Numbered from the stretch's first letter, positions 9,564 to 20,631 are shown. The stretch is 24,276 bases of DNA from Apostichopus californicus (GCA_020650975.1 JAIPMN010004253.1:8176-32451), one strand, 5' to 3'. Notes: generated by a model not told the origin, from the letters alone. Program-made: numbers and translations.

Positions 9564-10988
9564 GTTTGTTACATGTTTTGATGTTTGCACCTGTTTTACT
9601 TAATATGTCAAGTTAATAGGTACTAGCCAGTTTTCTATCTAAATATATATATTGTTATATATCTAATGTTAAAACGATTAGTTGGGAGATCTAGAAGATT
9701 AAAAAAAAATGCCAGCATCTACTGACCCATTCTACAAAGGTCTTCTGACTATATAGGTGGTCATGTTAACCAAATGGACAACGGATACTGATTACATGGC
9801 TGTCCAAACGTAGTACGGGTGATCCACATTCCGTTGTAGCCCTCTACACCTGCATCGACAATCTAATATGCATTGTTGGTTTCGAATATACTTGAAACCG
9901 TAATCAGTTTGCTAAATCTGATCAGTGAACACACCACACAGATAAAATACGTACACAACTATTTAATAAAATAATGGACTATATGGGACTGTTACCATCT
10001 TCCAAATCATTTACACCAATCTTCTATAAACGGTTGTTGCCAATGGTGCGATTAACTTTCTGTTATGACATTAACGTTTTGTGATGACGCCATAGGTGAC
10101 TTAGATATTTGGCATGTCGAGTTTATTCCTCCTTCGTCTGGTTAAACAGTTTTGTGCAGTTAGATGAACTATGTCAAGTTACAACGTTTATATGTCGACG
10201 TTTACACATCACCCCAATAACGCAGTCATTTTATCACATGTGCACATGTAATAGCATCTCACACTGACAGACAGAAAATTGACATAGAGAAACATGTGCA
10301 GGTGAGAAAAACTAGGATATGAGAATAACGGCATTTTTAACCAAGAAAACATCTCTTTTTAACTTTAAGAGTGGTATGCATTTCGTACATAGTGCTTACA
10401 ATTATATACACATGTTTAGCTATGAACCGCCATTCATCCATCATAGACGTTTACTTTTGCGTGATATGACAGAGACCGTATTACTATCAACGATCTGGTG
10501 TTACAACAGTGATCATTTTACACGAAAATACAAATCCAAGTATGTTTTTATGAACTTTGATAGAACAAAACAATGAAATAACAATTGTAACAGACTAGCA
10601 CTTACTAACATTGTCCTGGATATGCAAAGAGCACAGTCCTCATGTCCAAATACCATATACACAGGCCAACATTGACGCTATATAAGTATATATAGAGTCT
10701 ACAATAATAATTTCTAGAGATGATGATCATCATATTGCGAAATAGTACATTAGAATTTATTATCATATGTGTCTAAAGTTCAATAAAAATAACACTACTA
10801 ATAGTCACATTGATGAAAACGCCATATATATAAGTTAAAAACATGTATATCAATATAGCAATCAATGTAGCAATATTGTATAAATTGTTTAAAATGATAA
10901 AATCTGGTTAAAAAAGACCTCCCTTTCCGTTGACTTGTTTGCCTACCCTAAGCCCTGTCAACTGAGTTTCCTTATTTTCCTTTTGCAG
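9564..10988. other. intron 3 of FReD copy 1
   Basis: A 1.4-kb AT-rich interval between two FReD exons whose phases match (1 to 1). It contains short ATATAT runs and an 85-codon frame (10319-10576) with no recognised motif or splice context. No domain exon is seen here, unlike the matching intron of copy 2. Confidence 0.65.
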
Positions 10989-11302
10989 GTTATTATCTCT
11001 ATTTCACCAGTGGAAAAAAATTCAGCACGTATGACCGAGACAATGATGCATGTGGTAACTTCAACTGCGCAGAGAAGCACAGAAGCGGCTGGTGGCACAG
11101 CACCTATAGTAATACATGCACAAATAGCTGATTTTATAGTTATAGCTATTGCTATTATTTCCAATACAACAGGAACTGTCAGTCGTCTTGCACTTTATAC
11201 AACCTCAATGGCGACTACAATGGAGGCAACGGACAGAACATCTTCACTTATACGTATTGCAACGTCAGATCTGTTGAGATGAAAATTCGCCCAACCTCTT
11301 GA
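10989..11302 (+). CDS. copy 1 exon: FReD C-terminal part with Tyr/Ser/Cys-rich insertion and stop
   Basis: The acceptor TTTTGCAG ends at 10988; phase 1 in. It encodes GYYLYFTSGKKFSTYDRDND, where DRDND is the calcium-site motif of FReDs, then ACGNFNCAEKHRSGWWH. Most family members go almost directly from GWW to the Cys before NLNG. Here about 30 extra residues intervene, including FYSYSYCYYFQY, before CTLYNLNGDYNGGNG. The exon ends with VEMKIRPTS and TGA at 11300-11302. An in-frame TGA at 11129-11131 lies within the insertion. Copy 2 has the same insertion. Confidence 0.8.
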
Positions 11303-11545
11303 ATGGCTTAGCTAGTGATAAGATCCTTCTTGAATCAACAAAGAGCATCATAAAAGTGACTAGTCTTATAAGAAAGGAAAAATAATATTTTAATATTTAA
11401 ATTGCTAACGCAATTCAACAAAACCGATAAACTACGTGACTTTTCTTGAATATTCAGGTCTTGAACTTGAAACAAAGGCCACACGTTTTAAAGCATGATT
11501 ATGGAGTTAGTGTCTTATCCATCATGCTTGTTGTTCTTTGTTAAA

Positions 11546-11551
11546 AATAAA
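11546..11551 (+). terminator. possible polyadenylation signal of FReD copy 1
   Basis: AATAAA lies 244 bp after the terminal stop at 11302, with a second AATAAA close by near 11586. The motif is common by chance in AT-rich DNA. Confidence 0.3.
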
Positions 11552-11623
11552 TTAACTCGATATATAAAATACTGGTAGGCCTACCAAATAAATTTGTGAA
11601 CGAGATATGTCTGTACGATGTAT

Positions 11624-11669
11624 CTCTTTGTGTTGTTGAGCTCAGACTCTTTGTGTTGTTGAGCTCAGA
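11624..11669. repeat. perfect adjacent 23-bp direct duplication
   Basis: The 23-bp unit starting CTCTTTGTGTTGTTGAGC occupies 11624-11646 and is repeated exactly at 11647-11669 with no gap, which implies recent slippage. Confidence 0.95.
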
Positions 11670-11706
11670 TCACGCCACCTATTATAAGCTTGACTAAATG
11701 CTAACT

Positions 11707-12600
11707 CCACAACAAGATCACTTCTAAGTATCTATATAAACGTATATATATAATATATATTGCCTATTTCATTATCGAAACTCCAGATCCTGCGCATTAA
11801 GATCCCTTCCCCACACTTCCCCGATAAATCTTAATACTACAACAATATCACTTATAAGTATCTTTTAATAGATACTGGCTAGTTCATTTTCGAAACGCCA
11901 GATCCTGTGCATTAAGACCGCCCCCTACACACTTCCCACCCTTCACCACCCTTCCCCACCATTCCCCACCCTTCCCCGAAAATATTTAATACTACAACAA
12001 GATCACTTCTAAGTATCTTTTAATATATACTGGCTATTTCATTCTTGAAACGCCAGATCCCGCGAATTAAGATCTCTCATTACCTTTCCCGACCCTTCTC
12101 ACTCTTCCCCACCATTCCCCACCCTTCCCCGAAAATATTTAATACTACAACAAGATCACTTCTAAGTATCTTTTAATATAAACTGGCTATTTCATTCTTG
12201 AAACGCCAGATCCCGCGCATTAAGATCCCTCCTTACCTTTCCCGACCCTTCTCACTCTTCTCATCCTTCCCCACCATTCCCCACCATTCCCCACTCTTCC
12301 CCGAAAACCTTAATACTACAACAAGATCACTTCTAAGTATCTTTTAATATATACTGGCTATTTCATTCTTGAAACGCCAGATCCCGCGCATTAAGATCCC
12401 TCCTCACCCTTCCCGACCCTTCTCACTCTTCTCACTCTTCTCCACCATTCCCCACTCTTCCCCGAAAATCTTAATACTATAGCAAGATCACTTCTAAGTA
12501 TCTTTTAATATATACTGGCTATTTCATTCTTGAAACGCCTGATCCCTTGCATTAAGACCCCTTCCCAACCCCCTCAACCAATAACGCTTAAACAATAACA
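11707..12600. repeat. C-rich tandem satellite, about six copies of 127-171 bp
   Basis: ACTACAACAAGATCACTTCT-type starts recur near 11707, 11836, 11991, 12144, 12315 and 12476, and a worn copy follows near 12590. Each unit contains AAGTATCTTTTAATA, then GAAACGCCAGATCC, then a GCATTAAGA motif, then a variable C-rich tract of CCCCACCATTCCC-like decamers that accounts for the length differences. The order (ACTACARCAAGATC, AT-rich part, GCATTA, C-rich part) matches the 129-bp satellite at 1-350 and 1621-1937, so the two arrays look like divergent members of one family. Confidence 0.85.
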
Positions 12601-13352
12601 ATATCAAATCTGGATATTTCTCTCTTAGGCTTTTCAGCCTATAGGCTCACGTTCTAACTTATACTATAGAATGCATTCATATCGACTGGATTTATACGGA
12701 TAACCTATTAAACTTATTATAATTACTAAGAAACCATACCACAATTAGGGTGCGATGTCCATGTGTGACTTAAAACGTACATAGCTCAAGGAGCAATTCA
12801 TTATGTTTTCTAACTTTATTCTATAACTAAAGTTTCCATATTTATATTATTTAGGACTACACAGCCAGCTGCAAAATCCACAAACCTTAGCACATCTTAG
12901 TTTGGAATTTATGAGCAACGATGTCCTAATGCCTCGACACATGTACCCTTAATATACCATTTTGTAATATTCCAACAGAATAGTTTTCCAACTACCTCCC
13001 AGAATGGTGTAATTTGTAATATATCTGTTGTGTAAATAATGATATGTATAAAAAAAAATATATCTCTATTAGCTTAAATCACATTCGACAAAATAGAGAA
13101 CATGGCTTCTGACGTAATAAAGAATGTTCTAGATAATTGCAAATAGACGTCGTCGTGTTACATTTCAGTGCTCTCAACCAATCAAGTATCGTCTCAATGG
13201 GGATGGGAAACGCCCACAAAAAAATGTGTGCTGGCACAATGTAACTTTATATTACAGAAGAACAAACTATTTCGCAATTGAGCATCCTTACTTATACGAA
13301 GTTTATAAAATGGTACCTTCCCTTTGTACCATATATAAAGCACCGAATAACT
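12601..13352. other. non-coding spacer, nothing recognised
   Basis: AT-rich unique-looking sequence between the satellite and the SINE-like fragment. No open frame, splice-bounded exon or strong repeat was seen. Confidence 0.55.
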
Positions 13353-13510
13353 TCAACGAAACGTAGCATGAATAGATGAAGAAACAGGACCGTGGGAAAA
13401 CTCCCAGCCTCCACCTGGATTAAAGCCCGGGCCTCCCGCTTTATATGCGGACACCCTAATCAGAAGGCCATGGACAATGATTGTATGTCCAGAGGTTCTA
13501 AACCGGTAAG
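13353..13510 (-). mobile_element. tRNA-derived SINE-like fragment
   Basis: On the minus strand an A-box-like TGGCCTTCTGATTAGGG is followed by GTCCGCATATAAAGCGG and then a degenerate B box (GGCTTTAATCC where GGTTCGAATCC is expected); the core lies at 13414-13473. The layout of variable arm, GGGAGGCCCGGG and B box is that of a tRNA-derived SINE head, read in the opposite direction to the FReD genes. The minus-strand frame across it is not a gene. The 3' boundary and family are not determined. Confidence 0.65.
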
Positions 13511-15233
13511 GAATGTCGTTATTCCACTGTAGGCGTTTATCACCTGTGTCGAACAATACTAGTTCTGTCTTGGTGACATATTTGCCTTACTCTAAATGCT
13601 CCTCACTTCAGATATACTCCAACGAGCCGTCCCTGAAATGCCAACCATCGCCTACAGACATCCACGCAACCTACGAGACATTCTTGTGCGTGCTGCTGTT
13701 ACGCAACTCTAATAGTAATTTCCCACAACTTTGTAGGGCGAGTTTTCGCCTGGACAGACTGGTCAGATCTATATTTGCATTCTATAAACCAGGAAGTTCT
13801 GCATGTGTCTATTGTTATTTAAAGTAGGAGCCAGGTCGCAAGCTAGATCTTTTCAAATTTAATAGAAAATTTATCAAAGACATGCTCTGGGTGTTTGTGC
13901 AGACTTCCCATTGCAATCAATCCTTCACAACCCACCCCACCCCTAATTTAAGCCACAAATAGGCACTTATACATACAGGTTCTTTAAACTTTATATTGTT
14001 GGAGATTTTCATATACCTAGACGACATCTGTAAACACACACACACAGTTGTAACATAAACATTCACCGTTATATTTCAGTAACGGCCATAAAACACAACC
14101 ATTTATCCAACTACCATAAAGAACTGTTAAGTTAACTACACTATCTACCAAGGTATTGTTATTGTTCGGAAGTTTTAATTTGTTTACGCTAAGAATTTAT
14201 TTCCGCTTATTATTAACTTCCCGAAGCGATACTCTGTACAGGGTAATTAAAGTAATAGAAAATGAAGATTGAAGAGAGACAAATGAATATGATACATAAT
14301 GCATGCCGTGTAAGCTTTATACAATCGGTAGTGTTAAAGAAGCATCGTCGCGCGGGATGTGGTAATGTCTTGTATGACAGGCAGGTAGCCAGCGTTCATG
14401 GTGTGAGATCGATATCGATTTCAATTTCCAGTACGGGGGGAGAGGTGCACAAAATTTGGCTTACATCCGTTGTGGGGACGGAGCTAAAGCGAGGATTTCA
14501 CGTCCCCTTAGGGACGTGTTTGTTTTGGTAAGGCCTAAATGCGAAATGATGTTACCATTTCATCAATGTTAATACCTTTGTGTAGTACTCTAAATCTTCT
14601 CAATGTATACGGCAATATTGATGGCCCGTCCCAGTTTCTCCATGTGTATTTTTGTTTTAGGGTGTGTGTCAAAAGACAAATAATGGAGAAGAGGAAAAAG
14701 GAGAGTGGAAGAGGACATGAACTTCATCAAGAAATGATTAAAATACTGTGACACGCTTTAAAAGCTGGTTTAACAAATTGCGTGCCGTATATGTAACATT
14801 ACAACCACGTTGTGTTGTGATATTGTAGACAACAGAACCTTTTTATTATTTCAAACAAGCTGATGATATAATACTTGTTGGGATTACGGTAGTTTCAGTT
14901 ATAGTTTCAGCTAGTTTTGGCGTCACAAGTTATAGAAACTAGGTTTCAATTACTGTTCAATATTTCTAGGATCAATTCAATCAAAATGGAGATACATTAT
15001 AGCTTTTGGAGTAGATTTTAATGATACTCAGTCTGGTCGTCTGGTTAAGTGCGCATCCAAGAATTGAAAACTAAACTCTTCTTATTCAACCCGATTCCGT
15101 ATATTAAATCCACATATCTACAGATTGTAGATGGTAAATTATTGCACAGTGTGTAAATATTTCCTGCAACGTGACGTAACATGTATATATTAGTCTTTCT
15201 TGACCGACCAGAAATTTCCATAGTGTATGGATG
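13511..15233. other. spacer upstream of FReD copy 2, no gene seen
   Basis: Several 60-105-codon frames (13513-13827, 14262-14531, 14539-14751) lack recognisable motifs and are probably chance. Structured bits are a short CA microsatellite (about 14034-14046), a 12-bp palindrome ATCGATATCGAT near 14408, and a perfect hairpin CACGTCCC-CTTA-GGGACGTG at 14499-14518. Just upstream of that hairpin, GGGACGGAGCTAAAG (about 14475) resembles the left end of the TIR element at 351. Confidence 0.5.
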
Positions 15234-15276
15234 CCTTTGAATCCTTATCTGTTTAAAACTGACAGACGGTATATAA
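15234..15276 (+). promoter_or_regulatory. candidate core promoter of FReD copy 2
   Basis: TATATAA at 15270-15276 lies about 150 bp upstream of the start codon. The block CCTTTGAATCC...TTTAAAACTGACAGA just before it is conserved at 23445 onward, upstream of the decayed exon 1 copy, where the TATA position reads TTATATGA. Conservation across the duplicate shows the block belongs to the duplicated gene unit. Promoter function is inferred. Confidence 0.35.
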
Positions 15277-15425
15277 CGACGAAGAAGAAGAATGCCATCT
15301 GACTGCGTGACATTATAATACACTTCAAGTCGTCCGTTGTTTTCAGGAACATCGAGGATATTTCTTACCTTTGGAGATACATTTCATTTGAGTTGTCACT
15401 TATATTATACCAAGACATCATAAAC

Positions 15426-15506
15426 ATGGTGCCTTCCGTGGCTGTTCGAGCAGTATTTGCATTATTGTGCACAGCAACTATCGCCTTTACGTCCGCGGAA
15501 GAAACG
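15426..15506 (+). CDS. copy 2 exon 1: signal peptide
   Basis: The ATG at 15426 (context AAACATGG) opens 27 codons reading MVPSVAVRAVFALLC then TATIAFTSA-EET, a typical signal peptide with likely cleavage after the TSA. A consensus donor GTGAGT follows at 15507, in phase 0. Reading through the donor stops almost at once (GTG AGT AAA TG...), and the peptide ends with the usual small residues, both of which support exon status. An 81-nt decayed duplicate of this exact exon lies at 23555. Confidence 0.75.
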
Positions 15507-15856
15507 GTGAGTAAATGTTTTTTACAGTTTTCGTTCTTGTTTCTTATCAATCGTTGAGTTCATGTTTCATTCTTGCTTGTACGATTTTATAAGTTCCAAA
15601 GATAAAAGTAGGAAATTCAATTACTTGTTAATCTGTTTTAACAATTTGTAATACAACAATCTTGTTTTTTAGTGGTTTATTCAGTTCGAATATTGCGACT
15701 GTTAGAAATGTAAATTTATTTAGCAAATAATTCTTCTTCAAAATATTCCTTCTTTCCAAAATTATAATTTAACGTCAGTAGCATACATGAAAGTGTGTTG
15801 TGTGGTAAAATTTGCTCTAGAAGTAATAAAACAATAAACAAAATTATTTTCATTTT

Positions 15857-16136
15857 TAGTTACATCTCAAATTTTACATTACTTCAAGAAACTTTCTTTC
15901 ATATTTGAAATGAAAAACGCATATTCCCGCGTATATATCCCTAATTGTTTATATTTACCAATTCGTCGCTAATTTATGCAATATGAGACTAAAGTTCTCA
16001 TACTAACATTGTTTATGTTACTAAATGCTTTAGTACATAACTTGAAATATTTTCAGAATAAAACAAAACATGCGAATAAGTTATTTTAAGATAGTTGAAC
16101 AATCAACTTCTTTAAACTAACCTAATCATTATTTGT
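15857..16136. repeat. intron repeat copy A (partial)
   Basis: Starts with TAGTTACATCTCAAATTTTA, which recurs at 16137. A TTTCAGAATAAAAC block at 16051 recurs at 16321 and 17057. This copy lies in the long first intron of FReD copy 2. No coding content. Confidence 0.75.
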
Positions 16137-17004
16137 TAGTTACATCTCAAATTTTACATCACCTTAAGAAACTTTCTTCCCTATTTTAAATGAACAAAGC
16201 CCATTCCCGCTTATGTATCCCTAAGTGTATATATTTACCCATTCTTCGCTAATTTATGCAATGTAACACTACATTTTCCATACTAGAATTGTTTGTGCTT
16301 TAGTACCTAACTGTTAATATTTTCAGAATAAAACAAAATATTCGTAGAAGTTTTTCAAGACAATTGACAGTCAAATTATTTAAGACTACCCTAAAATTTA
16401 CTTAGATCTCACTAAATTTCACTGACTAATTATCAAGTCGATAAAATTTCCCAATAGATAACTGTATTTTAACGAATGTATTTGACAGCATTAGTAAGCG
16501 AAGTACTGCCAGACTACAGTATATGTAAATCTTACTCGAAATAAATAAAACTTTAAATTTGAGTAATTAAATGATTCAACCTTTAGCTTGGAAGTTCTTA
16601 ATTCAAGCCAAAAGTATATACTAATAGTAACAATAATAGTAATTATAGTCCGCTTTCTGTTACATAAAATAACCCTACTTTCTTGTCTTAATAAAGCCTC
16701 TACCCTAACGCGTGTCCACTAATCTAAGAAAACTATTTTAACATATATATTATAACATATATATTGAGAAAAAGTGCTCAAAATTCATTGGATTTTTCTC
16801 TTCGAAGTTTTAATAAACACATTTTTGGGCATTGATAACATAGTAAAATTATCGTTAATATATGCATATCATACTCAACGTATCAACAAAGTTGTTTCAA
16901 TATTACAGACGGAACTGTAAAATGATAACTTTGTTTGTTATTGCACAAAGACATTCATATAGTAACTTTGGAGATATCTATAATTTAGGCTTGGACATGA
17001 CAAC
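16137..17004. repeat. intron repeat copy B
   Basis: The first part repeats copy A with an offset of 270-280 bp. The rest (about 16277-17004) is repeated about 730 bp further on, with shared blocks such as AGATCTCACTAAA, GACTACAGTATATG, TCTTAATTCAAGCCAAAA and TTGGACATGACAAC. Divergence and small indels mark it as an old duplication. Confidence 0.75.
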
Positions 17005-17731
17005 TAACACATCCTTAATTCTTTTACTTAATGCTTTTGTACATAACTGTAAATAATTTCAGAATAAAACGTAAGTAGTGGAAGTTATTTTAAGACAGTT
17101 GAACAGTCAAGATCTTTAAGCCTACCATAATCATTTCAGAAACATTAACGTAGATCTCACTAAACTTCGTTGACTATTATCAAGTCTATAACATATCCCA
17201 TTAGGTACGGATAACTGTCTTTTAACGAATATATTTGACAACATCAATAAGCAAAGTACTGCTAGACTACAGTATATGTTAATCTTACTCAAATATTTAA
17301 AAAAAAGAAATTGAATAATTAAATGATTCAACCTTCAGCTTTAAAGTTCTTAATTCAAGCCAAAAATATGATCATAAAATTAATTATTTTTGTCCTCGTT
17401 CTGTTCCATGAAGTAACTTTTTGTTTTAATAAAGCCTTCACTCTAACGCGTTTCCAATAATCTACGAACACTTTTTTAACATATCTTTAAAAATTGAGAT
17501 TTGGTCAACATTTTTTGAACATTTCAATACTTTTTCTCTTTGTCATATAGTTTTAAAAACACATATTTGAGCGTTGATAACACATTAAAATTAAAGTCAA
17601 TATATTCATACCATACTCAAAAAGTCAAAAACGTTGTGGCACAAATATAAGCGGAACTGTAAAATTGCACAACAATGACTTTCACATAGTAACTTTGGAA
17701 ATATCTATGCTGATAGATTGGACATGACAAC
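17005..17731. repeat. intron repeat copy C
   Basis: About 727 bp that follow copy B in head-to-tail order and end in the same TTGGACATGACAAC block. Frames within it are not shared between copies, which argues against coding content. Confidence 0.75.
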
Positions 17732-19253
17732 GTGGGTAATTAAAATTCGTCCTCTTTGTCCTCGTTTTTCATTCAACGTCATTTAACGAGATTTATATTC
17801 TGTCTAGATTACTTAAATTTCATGTAGAACAAATAGATGGTTTAAAACTTGCTACTATAATTAACTATTACATTTCAAGTTTAGTTTTATTTGATTTCTT
17901 CTTAGTAAGCATTGGTTAGTCTTTGAAAGAAAAATTAAACACAAATGCATTTTTGCCTGGTGTAATTGAACTTAACAGTTAGCTTCCATGCAATACTTGC
18001 ATGTGTAAACTTCAATGGCTACACATTGTGTGCACTTGTGTACTTTAATATATACAGTATGAACGATTGTCAGAAAGTATTGTAACATTAAACTTATAAT
18101 ATCTAAGTATATTTGTTCATTTCTCGTTGTCTAGAAAATAAAAGTTCCAACTATCGGTCTCTCACGATTTTGAATACTAATGCACAATTATAGAGTTTAT
18201 GTCCTAGACTATCAAATAAGTAGTTTTTAACTTGACAATAAGACCCTTAAGTACGATAGTTTGATACTCTTGGAATTTGAACGTATCTGCATGGGTATGT
18301 ACTATAAAAATAGTTCTCGGCGACTTCGCATTATGACGTTTACAACATGAACCCTTAATTCGTTTTACTGTTTCTTTAATGTAACGTTAACTCTGTTTGC
18401 AACATAGATAAGCCGGTGTCGAATATTGTCAGATACTTCCACATGTATTATTTAATAACGCTTTAGAGTATTTGCAATGTATAGCATATTTTTGTTCATT
18501 TACCCCTGCCATTAAATGAACACCTGCCAATATCTCATGTAAATTTAACCCATGCAATTGGTGCATTTTATATCGCGCCGTATTCCCATGTCAATCACTA
18601 GTGTACTTTGAAGGTGTAAGATTTTGTTAATACATTAATAAATACTATATACGGTTTATAGAACTATTAATTTCCTTTCATATACTCAATTCCATTTACA
18701 AAAGACAAAGATGTTTGCTGTGTTTGTTTTACACATTAACGCACGTCGTATACTTTATTCATTGAAATAATTGATACATTTTATCAAGCTACAAAACACT
18801 GGCAACAACCTTATAAACGATAGACTCGAGTTATCATTTAAGTTAAAGTAACTTCGTTATAATTAAAAAACATTACTTCTTTCACAATTAAGCTCTTCTT
18901 AATTCCATTCGTCATTTATTTTGAACCCCTGGCAACCTGCGATAGTACCGTGGACGATCTCTGCGTATACGGTGTAAGATTTTTTGCTTTTTTATGTCAA
19001 TTTGAAGATATTTATCAACACAAAACTCAGTACTTCATTTCGTTTCATGCAAAAAAACTTTTCTTCTAAAATATATTGGTATAAAAATATTGCGATGTTG
19101 TCCACATTGCTGTGTATTAAACAGAACATTTAATTTGCCTGTGAATGATTTTCTTAACTAAGATTGAGAAATCAAAAGTTTTTTACAAGCATTACTATCA
19201 TTAAACATGACATATTTACATCTTTTTTTTGCGACTCTTCTTCCCATCAATAG
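17732..19253. other. rest of intron 1 of FReD copy 2, with an alternative exon candidate
   Basis: AT-rich unique intron sequence. At 18893-18971 a 79-nt open segment (phase 0 in, phase 1 out) encodes a stretch ending CDSTVDDLCVY, with acceptor CACAATTAAG and donor GTGTAAG. It could also join exon 1 to the FReD start, but the splice sites are weaker than those of 19254-19299. Confidence 0.45.
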
Positions 19254-19299
19254 ATTATTCATCGGAGAAGTTTACCATCAACTACAGATGGAACTCAAA
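19254..19299 (+). CDS. copy 2 probable exon 2: short linker
   Basis: A long pyrimidine tract and TCAATAG acceptor (ending 19253) and a GTGAGA donor (19300) bracket 46 nt. Entering in phase 0 and leaving in phase 1, it joins exon 1 (phase 0 out) to the FReD start exon (phase 1 in) without a stop. It adds IIHRRSLPSTTDGTQ plus a split Met codon. It is the better of two candidates; the alternative at 18893-18971 has the same phases but weaker splice sites. Using both together breaks the frame. Confidence 0.5.
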
Positions 19300-19915
19300 G
19301 TGAGATATTCCATTTATTAACCTTAAATGCTATGTTTTGTCATTCCATCAAGATATACAAAAAATTAAGTAATGTAAATTTGTTTTGTTATTTCCAAGCT
19401 AACTTTGGGTGACTTTCTGTTTCAGTTTCATTGACAGTATTAATGTAAGACAGCATTTAATATGTAACTTTTGACAACTTAAAACAATACAAAATCACAA
19501 CATATAATATGTAAACAAGACAATTTACTTATTTTGGACAATTGTTTAAGAATATAAAATAATTCACAAACAACCAACCTACCAAAACACATAATAAAAG
19601 AAATAAACATTAACAAAAGAGAGAGGGGCAAAATAAAGAGAGAGGGTGAGAAAATATGAACGCAACATAGTCTAACACTGAAATTGTTATATGTAACAAA
19701 TTTGATATTAAGGTGTTCATGTTACTCAAAACAAATGTCAAATTTCATCTTTTCTGCTGCGGTTCTTTGTCTTGTCCTGAAATCACACATAATTGTATTT
19801 TTTTTAGCAGGACTTTTTTAACTGTCAAGATGCAGTAAACGGTGACACTTTTTGGGACAAATTGAACACAAAGCATAACTTAAATGTTTTGAATGCTTTT
19901 CTCTCTTTATTATAG

Positions 19916-20085
19916 TGGCTCATTACTTCTTTTATCAACGTTCTGAATATCCAAAGGACTGCCGAGACGTTCAAAGTCAGTGTTCTACGTCCAACTCTAG
20001 CGGAGTATACATTATCAAGCCAGATGGATTTGAAGAACCATTTGAGGTGTACTGCAACAACGACGTTGGCGGAGGAGGCTGGACG
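19916..20085 (+). CDS. copy 2 exon 3: FReD start
   Basis: Acceptor TTTATTATAG ends at 19915 and donor GTACGT starts at 20086; phase 1 in, phase 0 out. It encodes AHYFFYQRSEYPKDC, then SGVYIIKPDGFEEPFEVYC and NDVGGGGWT. The DC...SGVYxIxP...FxVxC...GGGWT pattern is the conserved N-terminal part of the fibrinogen C-terminal domain, including the first conserved disulfide cysteines. The frame is intact. Confidence 0.85.
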
Positions 20086-20366
20086 GTACGTCTACATTGA
20101 AATGTGTATGTCCTTTTTTTAAACGCGGTAAAGTTTTCGCTAGTATGAAGGATCATGATTTTACTATATGTAGGCGTAATCAATAAGTCGCATCCTCCAC
20201 TCAGTAACGTCGAAATTGGGAAAATAGCTATTTGTGGGAGACGACCTTTGTGAATAGTTACATCAGTTGATAAAATTAGTTGTAATCTTAACAATACTTT
20301 TGGGGCAACTGAAAGAATGTATTTAATTGGGTATATTATTCGCAATATGTTTCTCTTCTGTTATAG

Positions 20367-20631
20367 GTCATACAACGTCGCGATAGTGGTGCTGTAAATT
20401 TCAATAGAAGTTGGTCACAGTATAAAGATGGATTTGGTTTTCTCTCCACTGAGTTTTGGATCGGCAATGAAAAGTTATCACATTTGACGAATCAAGCAGA
20501 ATACGAACTTCGTGTGGATATAGAACTATCTAATGGAGTTTCTTTATATACAACATATATATTTTTTCGTATAACTGATGAATGGGGGCAATATAAGGTT
20601 TCACAAATTGGCGCATACGAAATTACTCCAC
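20367..20631 (+). CDS. copy 2 exon 4: middle of the FReD
   Basis: Acceptor TTATAG ends at 20366 and donor GTAAGT starts at 20632; phase 0 in, phase 1 out, the same as the matching exon of copy 1. It encodes VIQRRDSGAVNFNRSWSQYK, then DGFGFLSTEFWIGNEKL and SHLTNQAEYELRVDIE, all family hallmarks. The frame is intact here, including the EFWIGNE motif that is broken in copy 1. Confidence 0.85.

Larger units (their letters stand above)
8300..11302 (+). pseudogene. FReD copy 1: TIL, EGF-like, fibrinogen-related domain (broken)
   Basis: Four exons with GT-AG borders encode, in order, a TIL-type cysteine-rich module (8300-8514), a Cys-rich/EGF-like region plus the start of a FReD (8671-8974), the middle of the FReD (9302-9563) and its C-terminal part (10989-11302). 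Intact relatives would be secreted, calcium-dependent lectin-like recognition proteins of invertebrate immunity (ficolin/tachylectin-type FReDs). Three lesions are visible: a net +1 frameshift between the EGF-like and FReD parts (about 8822-8845; the exon is 304 nt although both borders are phase 0), TAA at 9386-9388, where relatives have the Phe of an FW pair, and TGA at 11129-11131. All other phases agree (0, 0, 1). A pseudogene is most likely. Assembly errors at three sites are possible but less likely. Confidence 0.75.

Noticed and set aside
1..12600. CRISPR array in the regular repeats
   Set aside because: The whole monomer repeats rather than short repeats with unique spacers, and the genome is clearly eukaryotic.
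13513..13827. 104-codon open frame next to the SINE-like piece
   Set aside because: No family motif or splice context, and it begins in the repeat flank.
14262..14531. 89-codon open frame
   Set aside because: It spans a palindrome and a hairpin, and the composition and motifs do not suggest a protein.
17057..17072. 8-nt microexon between TTTCAG and GTAAGT in intron copy C
   Set aside because: Copies A and B lack the donor, and 8 nt would break the frame; chance is more likely.
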